Positions 35,598 to 61,697 of a DNA stretch of 64,000 nt are shown in pieces. Where the stretch lies: contig CM072511.1 in NCBI GenBank assembly GCA_036898135.1, positions 79,469,262 to 79,533,261 on the forward strand, read 5' to 3'. This DNA is from Oncomelania hupensis (lineage: Eukaryota > Mollusca > Gastropoda > Littorinimorpha > Pomatiopsidae). Below the pieces are notes generated by a model. The model was given only the letters and a program-made list of their open reading frames with translations, was not told the origin of the DNA and made no database searches. The translations under genes and the position numbers were made by a program. Position 1 is the first letter of the stretch, and the number at the start of each line of letters is the position of its first letter.

Positions 35598-36066
35598 TTA
35601 TAAGTGCTGCATGTTGGGGCATAGAAGCCAGTAATGTATTTAAATAAAATCAGAAAACAATAATTCACACCATTTTTTGGATCACACTGTAAGCCCCAGG
35701 AAGCAATTTGCAATGATTTGGGCGCTTTCTGCGAAACTGTTGAACAGTGTAAAGTAGTGGCCACATTTGGCTTACGTTTTACGGCAAGTGCTCGCATGCT
35801 ATGCTCCCAGTGACATTGGTCTTGCAAGCGTGGAGATGCAAAGTTGCAGGCAATAAAGGGAAGTAACTGGTCCCTAAATGCGTCTTATTTTACCAGAAAC
35901 GTTTAATGCCCCTTACTATCGCGCTGTTTCGTAAAGCGATTAATGTTCAGTTAACACAATGAAACTAAACATTATTTGTGTGTAAAGTTATGAATTTAGT
36001 TAACACCCGTTTACATAATTCTTTGTTTGTCAGTGTGGCAGTAATGGCAAAGTGGGTGAGAAGGGT

Positions 36067-36067
<1 letters not shown>
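35598..36067. other. Unassigned DNA
   Basis: No gene or recognised repeat is visible. Confidence 0.35.

Positions 36068-36151
<84 letters not shown>
36068..36151. repeat. (TC)n microsatellite
   Basis: Forty-two uninterrupted TC units. Confidence 0.95.
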
Positions 36152-36153
<2 letters not shown>

Positions 36154-36601
36154 GGTGAATGAGGGGTCGGGGATGAAAAGACATTGTTGAAAGATCAAGA
36201 CAGATAAGTCTCTTTACTTTACATTACTACCCAAATATTTCTTTTATTGAATTTATTAGTACAATTTAAAAGTAAATGCTATAGCAACATGTAATAAACG
36301 CTCACTAATAAAACTGAAACATTATTTGAAGATGTTCTAATATTATATGAATATAATTTTTTTTACTAATAAAAAAAGTTCAGTAACAGTTTGAAAACTA
36401 GGTCTTTGAACTGTCGTAAAGCATGCCTAACAATGTATCATGCAATGCCACCACAGAAACAAGATAGAAAGGTAAACTATAGATATTTGAATTTCCAGAC
36501 ATGTCCTGCTGGCATTTTTTACATTAAAATAGCACTTACATCAATATTTCATATGTAGAAGAATGCTTTTAAAATTGTTTAAATGTGAATGAAACATGCA
36601 C

Positions 36602-36683
36602 AAGAAGAAGAAGAAGAAGAAGAAGAAGAAGAAGAAGAAGAAGAAGAAGAAGAAGAAGAAGAAGAAGAAGAAGAAGAAGAAGA
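36602..36683. repeat. (GAA)n microsatellite, left part
   Basis: About 27 GAA units ending where the inverted-repeat element at 36684 begins; GAA resumes at 36931 on the same strand. Confidence 0.95.
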
Positions 36684-36930
36684 CACCGGTACACATTGGT
36701 CGAAGGCTACCAGAAGCATGCTTTAGTAGTCGCCTCAACAGGTAAAAAAGCATGCTCTCATACTTCAGAGCACTGCTTCCTATACTCTTCAAGCTCTATA
36801 GTGACGGAAAAAGCGCAATTTCACTGTAAATATATACAAAATGTTTCTCTACAACATTCTGCTCTTTCCGTCTCAAAAACCCATCTGCCTTCTTGGCTTC
36901 TAGTAGCCTTCGACCAATGTGTATCGGGTG
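36684..36930. mobile_element. MITE-like element (247 bp) inside a GAA microsatellite
   Basis: Terminal inverted repeats of 34-35 bp match with few differences: left CACCGGTACACATTGGTCGA..., right end reverse-complemented CACCCGATACACATTGGTCG.... An inner pair (GACGGAAAAAGC at about 36802, GCTCTTTCCGTC at about 36861) adds a second stem. No transposase is encoded. Both sides are GAA repeats in the same orientation, as expected if the element inserted into a pre-existing microsatellite. Superfamily is not assigned. Confidence 0.75.
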
Positions 36931-36999
36931 AAGAAGAAGAAGAAGAAGAAGAAGAAGAAGAAGAAGAAGAAGAAGAAGAAGAAGAAGAAGAAGAAGAAA
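36931..36999. repeat. (GAA)n microsatellite, right part
   Basis: Continues the GAA array of 36602-36683 after the MITE-like insert. Confidence 0.95.
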
Positions 37000-37302
37000 T
37001 TTAGAATCGAAACTATTACCAAAACATGTTTAAAGTTCCATGAGAACAGCAGTATTTTGTAACATCTGAATTGGCCATTATTTCAATGTATTCAAAATCC
37101 ACAGTACACCTGATGGTAGTAGAAACATTTACAGTGAGATTATCATTATTTTGATTTTATCTATTCACACTGGTTTAAAAAGAACATACTATTAACACAA
37201 TAAAAAAATGAAGAGTACAAATATCCAACATATCATCATTTTCTGGTATCGTTTGGTGTAATATTAATAATGCCATTTATTATGTATGAACTGATGTTTA
37301 AA
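37000..37302. other. Unassigned AT-rich DNA
   Basis: Nothing recognisable. Confidence 0.35.
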
Positions 37303-37303
37303 C

Positions 37304-37334
<31 letters not shown>

Positions 37335-37343
37335 AAAAAAAAA
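37303..37343. repeat. Poly-C followed by poly-A
   Basis: About 22 C then 19 A residues. Confidence 0.95.
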
Positions 37344-37511
37344 GAAAAAAGAAAATCGGTAGCAGAAACAACTACTAAACAAACAACATTTTCATACATT
37401 AACAACAACAACAACAAAGAAGTTAATACATTAACTAGAATAACTCCATATTTAATTTACAACAAAACAAAAACGTTGCATACAAAAAAAAACTACGTTA
37501 ATAGTGCAGTA

Positions 37512-37512
37512 A

Positions 37513-37548
<36 letters not shown>

Positions 37549-37549
37549 T

Positions 37550-37582
<33 letters not shown>

Positions 37583-37586
37583 GTCG

Positions 37587-37662
<76 letters not shown>

Positions 37663-37676
37663 TATCATCATTATCA
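37512..37676. repeat. (TCA)n microsatellite
   Basis: About 55 TCA units with a few TTA and TCG variants. Confidence 0.95.
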
Positions 37677-38460
37677 ACAACAACAACCAACAACAATAAT
37701 AAACTCAAGTAACTTAAATCGTAAAGAAAAACCCCACGTACACACAAAGAAAATCTGTAGGTACCTTACTTAAATAATTGTAGCACGATAATGTTCTCAG
37801 TTATTCGATTTTGTCCCTGAGATTATGAAAAACATGATTTAAAAAATCAGTAGTACATTTTGATGGTTTGATGGTTTTCATACCCAACAACAATACATAA
37901 AGTTCGTTCTTTGCCTACTTAAAATTGAAGATTACATGCATACTCATCGAGAATATTTAATATTCATAAACACTACAGCTCTAGTTTTATAGTATTGCAT
38001 TTTCATCTCGGTAATGTACATACTAACAACGAATGTAAAGGCAAACGCATATATGATGTCATGACATAATAACAATGATGTAAAAGGGTCAAAGGTTTTC
38101 CCCGTAACCTTTCATCGTTTGATGGTTGCCTTCCATGTAGGGTCACCCATCCAATTACTAACCTGTCCAGATATTGCTTTTCATGAAACATTGCTAGAGT
38201 GTGCCTAAACCATTACATTACTTCGCCATCAGAGCTGTTCATCATTAAAATCTGTACCTGTCAAAAATAAATACAATACAGAAAGAAAACACATGTTCTC
38301 CAACACGATACCGCAGTCTTGAAACAGGCTAGCACATTCGCAATGTAAATGCAAGAGAAAAAAAATGCATCAAACAACAATGTCAGCATATATGCTAGTA
38401 CAGAGATCAAGGAAGCAAAAATAACGTGGTCTAAATTAAACTCAATAAATAATTATATTC
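37677..38460. other. Unassigned AT-rich DNA
   Basis: No supported gene or repeat. Confidence 0.35.
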
Positions 38461-38632
38461 GCTTGTACTATATATATATATCCTCTATAAGTAGTATCTC
38501 TAGTTTAAGCCACCGAGAATCAGCGTATAAAGTAGCTTGCTTAAGAGGGGATCGAATCCGTGACGCCCAAGACACTTCTTGCAGCATATTTGCACATGGA
38601 TTTTAGGCTAATAAGTCACCATCGCCCCAATA
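38461..38632 (-). mobile_element. Candidate tRNA-derived SINE (minus strand)
   Basis: On the minus strand GGGGCGATGGTGACTTATTA (A-box-like) and GTCACGGATTCGATCCCC (B-box-like) are spaced like tRNA boxes, and the element runs out into a short TA tail at 38467-38481. The body is short and the family is unconfirmed. Confidence 0.4.
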
Positions 38633-39804
38633 CAAAAAAAATACAATATATTATGGTTTTTAGAGTTAACAGTAACCATATTTAAAATCCGTCTCTTATT
38701 CAAGTTACTGTAACCCTTTTTAGAACAGAAAGAAGATAATGGTTCAAATGGACAAAGTTATTAGGTAGCAAAAAAGACAGCTGGAAGAATGAAAAGGTTG
38801 AAAAACGAAAAAAAAAGGGTTACAAAAAATATACAAATAATGTTACCAAGATTACAATAATGCGTATGAATTGTATCATACGTTCATTAAAAATATTGTT
38901 AAACAAACCACCTGTTACAGTTTTCAGGCAAAATGAAAACCAACTATTATGTGTTAAAAATAGTTAAAACCCAAATTTGTTTAATTGCTACACATTACAA
39001 TATGCCTTGCTAATTATATACATTTAATTAATTAATAGTCTATATGCTGCAGAACTGATGTAAAAACCCGGAAGGGTGGAACAGTGGAATACGTTACTCC
39101 CCTTACATAATATCTTTGCAATATATCATAAACAAACTCATGTACTGCAGAACTCACACGAAATAGCGGAATATTTCAATAATTGCGTTTCATTATCGTG
39201 ACAACAGGACGAAGCCTACGAACACGTTTACTTCCCTTCATTGTGAAAATTCGACAAGTTAAGAGGGCATACGTTATTCTTCTATACAATGATAACAAAA
39301 TTAAACACAGAAGTAAGATACTCTCTTATAAATTCTATTATAATAATGCATGCTAGAATTGCTTATTTGTGGCAAGTTTGTTGAAATAATGTTTCTTAAA
39401 TAGGAAGCCTTGTTGATTTTTAAGAGAATTGTTTTATTGCTTTTTGTGTGTGTTTTTGTGTGTTTCTGAAAACCTCTTTGACGAGTACATTAGCCTCACT
39501 GCTGTGTAATACGGTTTACACATATTTATCTAAATGAAACACTGACACTAATAACTTTACTAGGTTGTTCTTAATATCTTATATAGCGCGCTCACAAGGT
39601 TAAACACTTCAAGCTGAAGTCAAGATCAAACAACATTTTCTCTCATCCTGTTCACTTGCACCGAGAGTCAGACTGAGCCGGTACCCCTAATTTTACCTCC
39701 AATCTCTATGATCTCGAACTCACCTTGCCTAAGAAACGCATTTTCACAAAGGATCACCAGCTATCATCAAATTTCTCCATTCCAGCTCTCAGTAGTAAAT
39801 GTAT
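38633..39804. other. AT-rich DNA including the 3' flank of the coiled-coil gene
   Basis: Presumably it includes the 3' UTR of the minus-strand gene ending at 39805. A minus-strand AATAAA is at 39433-39438 and could be its polyadenylation signal. A retroposon-like TATATAGCGCGC end is at about 39583. Nothing else is recognised. Confidence 0.35.
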
Positions 39805-53734
<13,930 letters not shown>

Positions 53735-53936
53735 CTGAAACAAAAAGACAAATGTGTAGATGAGAACGAGGAAATGTATCGATGGATTGATAAATGTATG
53801 AGATGGCAAGGTATGGATGGATAAACCATTGGACAGATTAGTGTCGTCTTGAAATATACCTACGTTTTTAACAAATGAAAAGTTATCGCCCTTACATGGT
53901 CAAATTATCCTAGCGGTGTGAAGAAAGCGCCCTTAC

Positions 53937-53940
<4 letters not shown>

Positions 53941-53977
<37 letters not shown>

Positions 53978-54045
53978 GTGTAAGCAATGAGAGAGAAAAA
54001 GAGACAGAAAGACAGACAATGAAAGAGAGAGAGAGACAGACAGAC

Positions 54046-54130
<85 letters not shown>
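53941..54130. repeat. (GT)n and (GA)n microsatellites
   Basis: A GT array (53941-53978), a mixed GACA/GAGA stretch, then about 40 GA units (54051-54130). Confidence 0.95.
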
Positions 54131-54132
<2 letters not shown>

Positions 54133-54437
54133 TTATTACTTATATAAAAAAAGCGTATTATTACGGATGTCGTTTCATAAAAAGTCATTTTGTGTGTGTA
54201 ACCACGTAACTAAAGTAGCACGCACATAAACAGTCTGTAAGCTACACAGTTATGAAGCATAAACAAGCAGACCATTGGGAAAATGAGGGGTGGAGAAGTG
54301 GGTGGGAGTGGACGTACGTATAAGGCAAGTGTGGAATGGCTATGGATAGATGTTGTTGTTTTTGTTTTGTAAACATTGCGAAATAAGGTAAATCAATTTG
54401 TGAATAAGAAAGGCAACTCAACTCATTCGTTTTGCAC

Positions 54438-54580
<143 letters not shown>

Positions 54581-56682
54581 ATTAAATGTTTTGTTTTTTC
54601 AGAGACAAAGATAAGACTTCCCGCGATTAAAATACAATTGTGAGTCACTGCTTACACTGTTTGGCCAAAACATACGATTTTAGACATTTCAGTCATTTAT
54701 CACGCGATACTCTAACTTTGGTTTTATGGAGAGACTGTTTTTGTGTTAGCAAGTAGTGGTGCATTCAACATTCCTCTTCTGTCTAAAAACAAGGACATTG
54801 TGAAAGTCTTTCAAGCTTCAATAATTCAGTGATTGCAGTGACCTATTTCGCAAGGCTACTTGTAGTGTCACCACTGCCAGAAAAGCTCACAATGAGTAGG
54901 CCTATCAAATGACTCAGTGATCTTCAAAAGCACTCAACGTATTGGCACAAGTTCTTTTAGGCGACACTCATGTGGTCCCAGATTTCTGTATGGCGCAGAG
55001 ATTGTGATCAATCTGCGTTGCTGGGTAAATCATGACTGATCAATAGGCCCCTAAATGTATGGCACACATCATTCTTACATTGTTCTATTTTATCATCATG
55101 GTGAAATAACATAGATTTCCAGATTAGATGTACATGTATCTTCAGGCGAATGCCTGTGAGTGCGGATTTCAGCTATTTTCCTGTGTTGTTGGTTGTTCCA
55201 TGACCAACAGACCTTCGCATTCCCTCCCCCCTCTCCCTGCCCTTCACCCACAATAACCTATCCCACACTCACCCACCTCCCACCCACCCACCCAAAAAAA
55301 GAAAATAAATAAATAAAATAAATAATAATGTCCTGTAATGTGATGAGATGATTCACGAAGTAAATGTCCTGTCCATATTTCAAGTATTTTCCGACAAGTG
55401 CCTGTGATAATCGCCGTAGGTTCAGCCACTGATTCGGTGTTGCTGGGTTATTTTGTGATGATCAAAAGCCCTCCAAATATGAGGCGGCGTATGAGTAAAA
55501 ATGCTATAGATAACATTATATGTATGCTTTCCATTTTTACTCATACGGCACTCATATCCAAAAGTATGGTGTACTGTACGCTGTAAATGTTATATTCTGT
55601 ATAATGAACCGAGTCACCTGCTACACGGAGTGCCTGTCAGAGCAAGCTCTGAAATTTTGTCAGTGTTATCAATACATTTGGAAAGTTCTGAAATCTTGTC
55701 AGTGTTATCAATACGAACGAACGAAAAACGAAGCTTAACGTCCTATTGCATAAGCGTTAAGGACAATAAAATTGGGCTAAAAAGCCCTCATCATATATAT
55801 TTACCAGACCATTTGGTCTGGCTCTTTCCTTTATCAATACATTTGGCAAGATCTGAAATCTAAACTTTTTCAACCAAAGAACTTTCAGTCTCTCGTTTAT
55901 TTACTTTAACAAGAGTGAATATATTATGTTTGCTTCGACTTGTAAGCTTTCTCCTGACCATTCTGTTACAAAATGACACTGGCTTCACTTTCTTTCATTT
56001 ATAATGCGGCTATCCGACTACTTTGTCATCAGGGTATCCAACAGGTCATTCATCAAGTGCCTAAATGAATGTAACCAAATTCCAGAGAGGCAAGTTGCAG
56101 AGTTACTAACTTGTAGCATTGTAGTCTTTTGCCTTTTATTATCGAGAAGAAGAAGAAGAAGCCTACAAAAGAGGATGGGCAGGAGGAGGAATGCGAAAAT
56201 AAAAAAGATTAAAAGATTTTTGTACAAATTAAAATTTGTTTTAAATTCCAAGTTGATAATATAGACTAAATTATAATGTAATAGATTGGATTTCGGTTTT
56301 CAATTCCCAATTGGCATTTATATTTATACACTATAGTACAAAGCAGTTCATTCTATCGATCAAAATTCTATGCTGAATGAAAAGGACCAAGATCCTCTCC
56401 GCAATACTTGAAGTACATCTTGCGTGTCTGTGGGTCGACTATCAAGATTTCATGACCTGAATGGAGCCTCTTTGTGTGGCACGTTTCTAGGGTTGATTCT
56501 ATAGATCTCTACTCCACTCCAGATATTCTCGTATCTATGGCACATTTCTAAGTTCAGTTAACATGAGGGTTTACTTTCTTAATAAGCGCTTCTATGTGTA
56601 TGGTAAATTTCTAGGTTCTTCTTATGGATCTTTCCTTACCTAAAAACAGTAAGCTTATATATTCTACTGATATACTGATACA

Positions 56683-56684
<2 letters not shown>
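54581..56684. other. Unassigned AT-rich DNA
   Basis: No exon consistent with the coiled-coil gene was found here. 55640-55860 contains repeated phrases (GTCAGTGTTATCAATAC and TTTGGMAAG..TCTGAAATC) that look like a small decayed repeat. Confidence 0.35.

Positions 56685-56773
<89 letters not shown>
56685..56773. repeat. (TA)n microsatellite
   Basis: About 44 TA units, left of the fold-back sequence. Confidence 0.95.
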
Positions 56774-56775
<2 letters not shown>

Positions 56776-56786
56776 TTATAAACTAT

Positions 56787-56888
56787 GGTTTCTGGGCACC
56801 TTAAAAGTCACCAACCGGTCATTTGGGTACCCGACTTTGGATCTGGGGACCCAGCTGAGTCCCCGGATCCAAGGCGGCTCCCAGAAAA
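56787..56888. repeat. Fold-back sequence between two TA arrays
   Basis: A 16-bp stem (CTTTGGATCTGGGGAC at 56835-56850, GTCCCCGGATCCAAGG at 56859-56874, two mismatches) encloses an 8-base loop. An outer pair TTTCTGGG (56789-56796) and CCCAGAAA (56880-56887) extends it. The segment is GC-richer than its AT-only flanks and is probably a small palindromic mobile element or part of one. Confidence 0.65.
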
Positions 56889-56926
56889 CGATCTTAGGGT
56901 AAGCGCAGTGCCTCGACGATTAGGGT

Positions 56927-56929
<3 letters not shown>

Positions 56930-57008
<79 letters not shown>
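56930..57008. repeat. (TA)n microsatellite
   Basis: About 39 TA units, right of the fold-back sequence. Confidence 0.95.
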
Positions 57009-57011
<3 letters not shown>

Positions 57012-57037
57012 GGCGGCAAATAATATAAAACTTATAT

Positions 57038-57078
57038 CTATCTCTCTCTCTCTCTCTCTCTAGAGAGAGAGAGAGAGG

Positions 57079-57154
<76 letters not shown>
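57038..57154. repeat. (TC)n-(GA)n inverted microsatellite
   Basis: About 11 TC units, a central TAGA, then about 45 GA units with two small interruptions; the TC part can pair with the GA part. Confidence 0.95.
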
Positions 57155-57158
<4 letters not shown>

Positions 57159-57441
57159 CTCAAACGATCTCGGGCAGCTTGGCTCTGTCAAACTCAAAGG
57201 CAGTAGGCTACATTATTCGATTATCATTCAAGTTTCACTGTTTCTATAAACAGTTCCAGCAGAGCATCAGAACATGCACCCTTATACATGATATCGTTCA
57301 GACTACATTAGGTTCAGCTATTTTTGGATGCCTCAAAGATATATTAGGAGTTAATCCAAAGTGATTAATTATTCCCTGAGATTTCACCATCGTCTTTAAA
57401 AAGGGATAAAAAGAAGGGACTTATCGACCTTAAGGCCAACA

Positions 57442-57625
57442 GGGGTCGGGTAGCTCAGTTGGTAGAGCGGCTTACTAGTAACCGAAAGGTACCTGGTTCG
57501 AATCTCGGATTGGCCAATGTGTGACCATATTATTTTCCCCTTACCATCAACTGGTTCGCTGGTGTCAGAATAATGTGACCAGTAGTCGCCTATACGCTCC
57601 GGTGTCGTGTGACTATAATCTACAA
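57442..57625 (+). mobile_element. tRNA-derived SINE, copy 1
   Basis: The head reads GGGGTCGGGTAGCTCAGTTG (A box) to CCTGGTTCGAATCTCGG (B box). The body has TGTGACCATATTATTTTCCC and CGCTGGTGTCAG, with a tail GTGTGACTATAATCTACAA. The whole unit recurs on the minus strand at 63723-63965, which defines the family. The acceptor stem does not pair, so it is not a functional tRNA. Confidence 0.85.
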
Positions 57626-58469
57626 TTAAACTTTATTTATTACTTTAAGGCCAGATCTGAGGCATAATGAAAGCATCATCATGATCGCCTCAGAAGCACC
57701 ACAAAACGGTCGCAGTTTTATTCACCGCCATAAACTAGAATCCTCACTGTCCTTTTTGGCACATGCAGCACTGCCATTTGCTCTCGTGATGTCCGGATTT
57801 GAAATGGTTACAGTACATAATATAATAAATAATATGATGATCCATGAACTATGAAATGTATGGTCTGATGTACTATTCCGAATGGGGTACTGTTGGCATT
57901 CGTTGCGCTTAATCGACCTTGTAGCCAGCATTTAGAAGTACATTACATGTATACTTGCCTCCTACTAAACGACTTGTTTACTAATCAAACCGCTAAGAAG
58001 CGCTTTAGATGAATGTTGCTGCTAACATTAATGTAACCGATCATGCGTAATGTACTCCTCAATGCCAAGCAATGGTGGATGACCGTAACAATATCAAAGA
58101 CTACCATTGTGTGGGTTCGAAGGCATGTTAATGAAGTGATGCATGACAAGAATTAAGACTAATATATAGCTCAGCAATCAATACAAACAGGGAATCAAAG
58201 CGGTTGTGTAAAACACAGGCAGTAGGTTATCTTCTTTTTTTTTCGACAATTAAAAAAACGTTTTTTTGTCGAGTGAGGTTGTCTGATAGAGTTACTCGCT
58301 TTTTTTCTGTGTTTGTGTGTTGCATCGGATTTATTATTATTATTATTTAAATAATTTAATTCGTGTAACTATTTTTGCTTATAATCCAAAACGAAATAAC
58401 GAACGTGATCGAAGTTTTCTTAATGGGACATTGAGTGTTTAGTTCCTTTCACAATAATTTATATGTTGC
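57626..58469. other. Unassigned AT-rich DNA
   Basis: No gene or recognised repeat is seen. Confidence 0.35.
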
Positions 58470-59675
58470 GCACTACACTTGGTTTAAGAGGGACTGTTCT
58501 TGAGTGGTTTTCCTCGTACCTCACTGATCGTTACCAGTCTGTTGTCATTGATTGCAATACCTCTGCTCGACGCTCCTAGTTCCCTGTTATGCGGAGTCCC
58601 CCAGGGCTCTGTGCTCGGTCCTGTTTTGTTTTTGTTGTACTCCCAACCACTATCTAATGTAACCACAGCCTGCAACTGCGTGTTCCACAAATACGCAGAT
58701 GATACAGAACTGTCAAAGAGTGGTCAGGCTTGAGACTTCCCTTCTGTTGTGTCTGAAGTAGAAACATGTATTGACAGTGTCCAGGTTTGGATGAATAGCA
58801 ACAGGTTGATGCTTAACCCTGACAAGCCCGAGGTTATATCTGTAGGCTCATCTTCCCGTCTTAAACTGGTCGGCAGCGATTCTGCAAACATCGGCGGCAG
58901 CACCATCCCATTTAGTAATATTGTTCGTTATTTGGGTGTCAAGCTAGATAGTTCTTTGTCCATGCATGACCACATCAGTACCATCTGTCGTGTGTCCTTT
59001 CTTGAGCTTCGGCGTATTGCGTCCTTGAGGCAGTTTCTATCGAGGGATGCATGCACACAGTTGGTCAGCGCTTTTGTGACATCCAGACTTGATTATTGTA
59101 ATTCAGTTCTAGCTGGTCTCCCCATTGATGAAGTTAGCCGACTGCAGCGTGTACAGAACTGTGCTGCTCGGCTTGTGCTTAAAAAACGGAAGCGTGATCA
59201 TGTCACGCCTCTCTTAATGCAGCTCCACTGGCTCCCTGTCAAGTTCCGCATTGAATACAAAATTGCTGTCCTAGTTTTCCGTCACTTTGACCAGTCACTT
59301 CCACCATATATGTCTGAGGTATTCACTACCTACACTACAACCCGTTCTTTGCGCTCATCAGATCAAAAACTGTTGAAAACGCTCAAGCGTCGGTTTAAAA
59401 CAGTTGGCGAGCGGTCTTTTAGTTTTCAAGCACCCAAGGTTTGGAATGCGCTGCCTGCCGGTTTAAGACATTGTACAGACCTTGTTTCCTTCAAGAGCTG
59501 CTTAAAAACGCACTTGTTCCGCAAGGCGTTTTCTGTGTAAATAGTATGAACAGTGATAATATTTTCTCAATGATGCTGTACATGATGTAGTGCGAATGTT
59601 GTGATGATGCGTACGAACGATGCGTGTAAGCGCATTGAGTTGTTATTCTAATGAAAAATGCGTTGTATAGATGCA

Positions 59676-59753
<78 letters not shown>
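58470..59753 (+). mobile_element. L2/CR1-like LINE, 5'-truncated, ATT tail
   Basis: It begins inside RT, with [20 protein letters not shown] (motif B) and [15 protein letters not shown] (motif C), then a frame change near 58733. The frame 58749-59540 holds the thumb and C-terminal part: VRYLGVKLDSSLSMHDHIST, SRLDYCNSVLAGLP, LQRVQNCAARLVL, HVTPLLMQLHWLPVKFRIEY, APKVWNALPAGLRHC and LKTHLFRKAFSV, which are classic L2/CR1 blocks. The 3' end passes into TTGTATAGATGCAATTT and about 25 ATT units. The single visible frameshift suggests moderate age. Confidence 0.9.
59678..59753. repeat. (ATT)n microsatellite at the LINE 3' end
   Basis: About 25 units directly at the 3' terminus of the L2/CR1-like LINE. 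Confidence 0.95.
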
Positions 59754-59754
<1 letters not shown>

Positions 59755-60319
59755 ATCTCGCATTTCCTGCCATATTTATTATTATGCTGAAGACATAACA
59801 AGGCGTTCGTATCACGATGTGAGCGGAGTGGAGACGCTTGTTGTGGTACTAATGATGCTTTGGTACTATCAATACCATTGATAGATGCCAAATCAGTGCA
59901 TTTTTGTAATGTTGAGCACGTTTTTTTTGTTTAAGTTATTTTTTTCAATGCTCGCACAGTCATTCACCTTTTTTGCAATATGAGATTAAATATAGACAGC
60001 GACTCAACTGCGCTCACATTCCGATACGAGCGCTTGGGGTTGAAGATGACACAACCATCATGTCACCTTTCTATATATAGGTCAATTTACAGAGAACTTC
60101 GCTTAAACATATCATTATTATTTTTCCTGTTACTTGTACCACTTGTAAAGCTCTCATGCAACAATAATTGTTTTTTTTTTTTAAAATAATGCTGGAAGGG
60201 TCATATTGTGAGCTAATTAAACTTGGCCACATTTCAAGATGTTGGTAAGCATTATTAGCAAGAATCAAGACTGGGGGTAAAAGGTATTCACAATAACTGC
60301 CTGCCAAGTTATTAGAAAG
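59754..60319. other. Unassigned AT-rich DNA
   Basis: Nothing recognisable. Confidence 0.35.
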
Positions 60320-60612
60320 AACATGCAATTCCATCCTGACAAATGCTACACCATGAGAGTCTCAAGGAAGAAGGAATCTGCTCAGCCGCCCAGGAACACC
60401 TTACATGGTCACACCCTACAGTACGTGTCCTCCTCAAGGTACCTGGGAGTCACCTTGCAGAGCAACGGCAAGTGGGACGAGCATGTCCAAAACAAAAGAT
60501 CGTCGGAAAAGCCAATTCCATCTATTGCTTTGTGAGGCGGAACTTGAAAACTAAACAGAGACGTGTAAAAGAACAGGCCTATAAAGCCCTTGTTCGTCCT
60601 AATCTGGAGTAA
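60320..60612 (+). pseudogene. Fragment of another non-LTR reverse transcriptase (thumb region)
   Basis: Two overlapping frames encode FHPDKCYTMRVSRKK, HTLQYVSSSRYLGVTLQSNG and, after a frameshift near 60490, KANSIYCFVRRNLKTKQRRV and YKALVRPNLE. This is the region after motif C of a LINE reverse transcriptase of a family different from the others here. It stops abruptly at about 60612, where the I-like LINE begins. Confidence 0.7.
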
Positions 60613-61631
60613 GGGGCCGTGGGATTACCGACCATCTGGTCCGCCTGAATGAGCACGTCAGGCGGGCCAAGAACAGGAGGCGCACGGTCCTTGCCTGCTT
60701 CTTCGACGTCTCTAAAGCGTTCGATACGGTCTGGCATGCGGGGCTTATCAACAAACTCAAACTTCATGGACTCGACTCATCCACCCTTTCCTTTGTGGAG
60801 TCCTTCCTCAGGGACAGGATGGTGCGGATCAGGTGGGGCGGGACCCTGACAGGGTCGAGTAGGCTGACCATGGGTCTCCCCCAGGGGTCGGTGGTCGCGC
60901 CCCTCCTGTTCTCGATCGCTGTCTCTGGGGTGGTGACTCCTTCTACATCTTCCACCATTTGTACTATGTATGCCGATGATATTGCTCTGTGGCGGACTAC
61001 ACGTGGGCGCCATGCGGGGCCAGGACGTCCACTTTTTGTCCAGGACGTTCGCGCCTTCCAGTCCGACATAGACCATATCGCGGCTTCCTTAGATGAGATA
61101 GGTCTATCTTTGGCCCCTGATAAGACCGTTTTCATACCATTCGCTTGTTATCCGTATCAACATTTCAAATCCATCAGTATCTCTGTCAAAGGGACTCTCA
61201 TCTTCCCGTCCACCCAGGTACGTTACCTGGGTGTGATTTTTCAACAGAATGGATCTTTCAAACTTCATATAGACCAAATCATATCGAGCGCTAGGAAGGC
61301 CGCCAATGTGGTCCGGGCCGTGGGGAGTGAGCCGTGGGGACAGGATCCTAGGAACCTTGTCACCTTGGTTCTCTTCCTGGTGCGGTACCGGCTCCTGGTT
61401 GGATCCGAGCTGCTATATGACCTTTCTCCCTCGCAGCTGAGTAGGCTAGTCGCGACGGAGTGCACTGCTCTTCCGACGTGCCCTCTCTCTTCAGAGAACC
61501 ACCCCCACCAACATAGTTTATCAACTAGCTGGCGTGCTGCCACTACCCCAGCAAATCAAGCGGAATTGTGCCGCATATATCTGCAGGGCCCGGCGGGTCC
61601 AGAATTCCATCGGGGAAGAACTTTCCCCTAG
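60613..61631 (+). pseudogene. I-like LINE reverse transcriptase, partial
   Basis: The open frame covers motif A (FDVSKAFDTVW), motif B (GLPQGSVVAPLLFSIAVSG), motif C (CTMYADDIALW, intact YADD), and VRYLGVIFQQNGSFKLHIDQ. It ends in a premature stop at 61631. No start codon belongs to it because the 5' part is lost. RT would make the cDNA at the target site; alone this fragment is inactive. Confidence 0.85.
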
Positions 61632-61697
61632 GTTCCTTTAGCCCGAGGGACGTAAACACATCACAGGAATTGGTGAGAGTGCCTCTCCCCTTCTTGG

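Noticed and set aside
53893..53940. Additional upstream exon of the coiled-coil gene
   Set aside because: A donor-like GTAAGG follows a short stretch on the minus strand, but all three frames contain stop codons.
57442..57520. Functional tRNA gene
   Set aside because: A and B boxes are present, but the ends do not form an acceptor stem and the unit continues into a SINE body repeated at 63723-63965.
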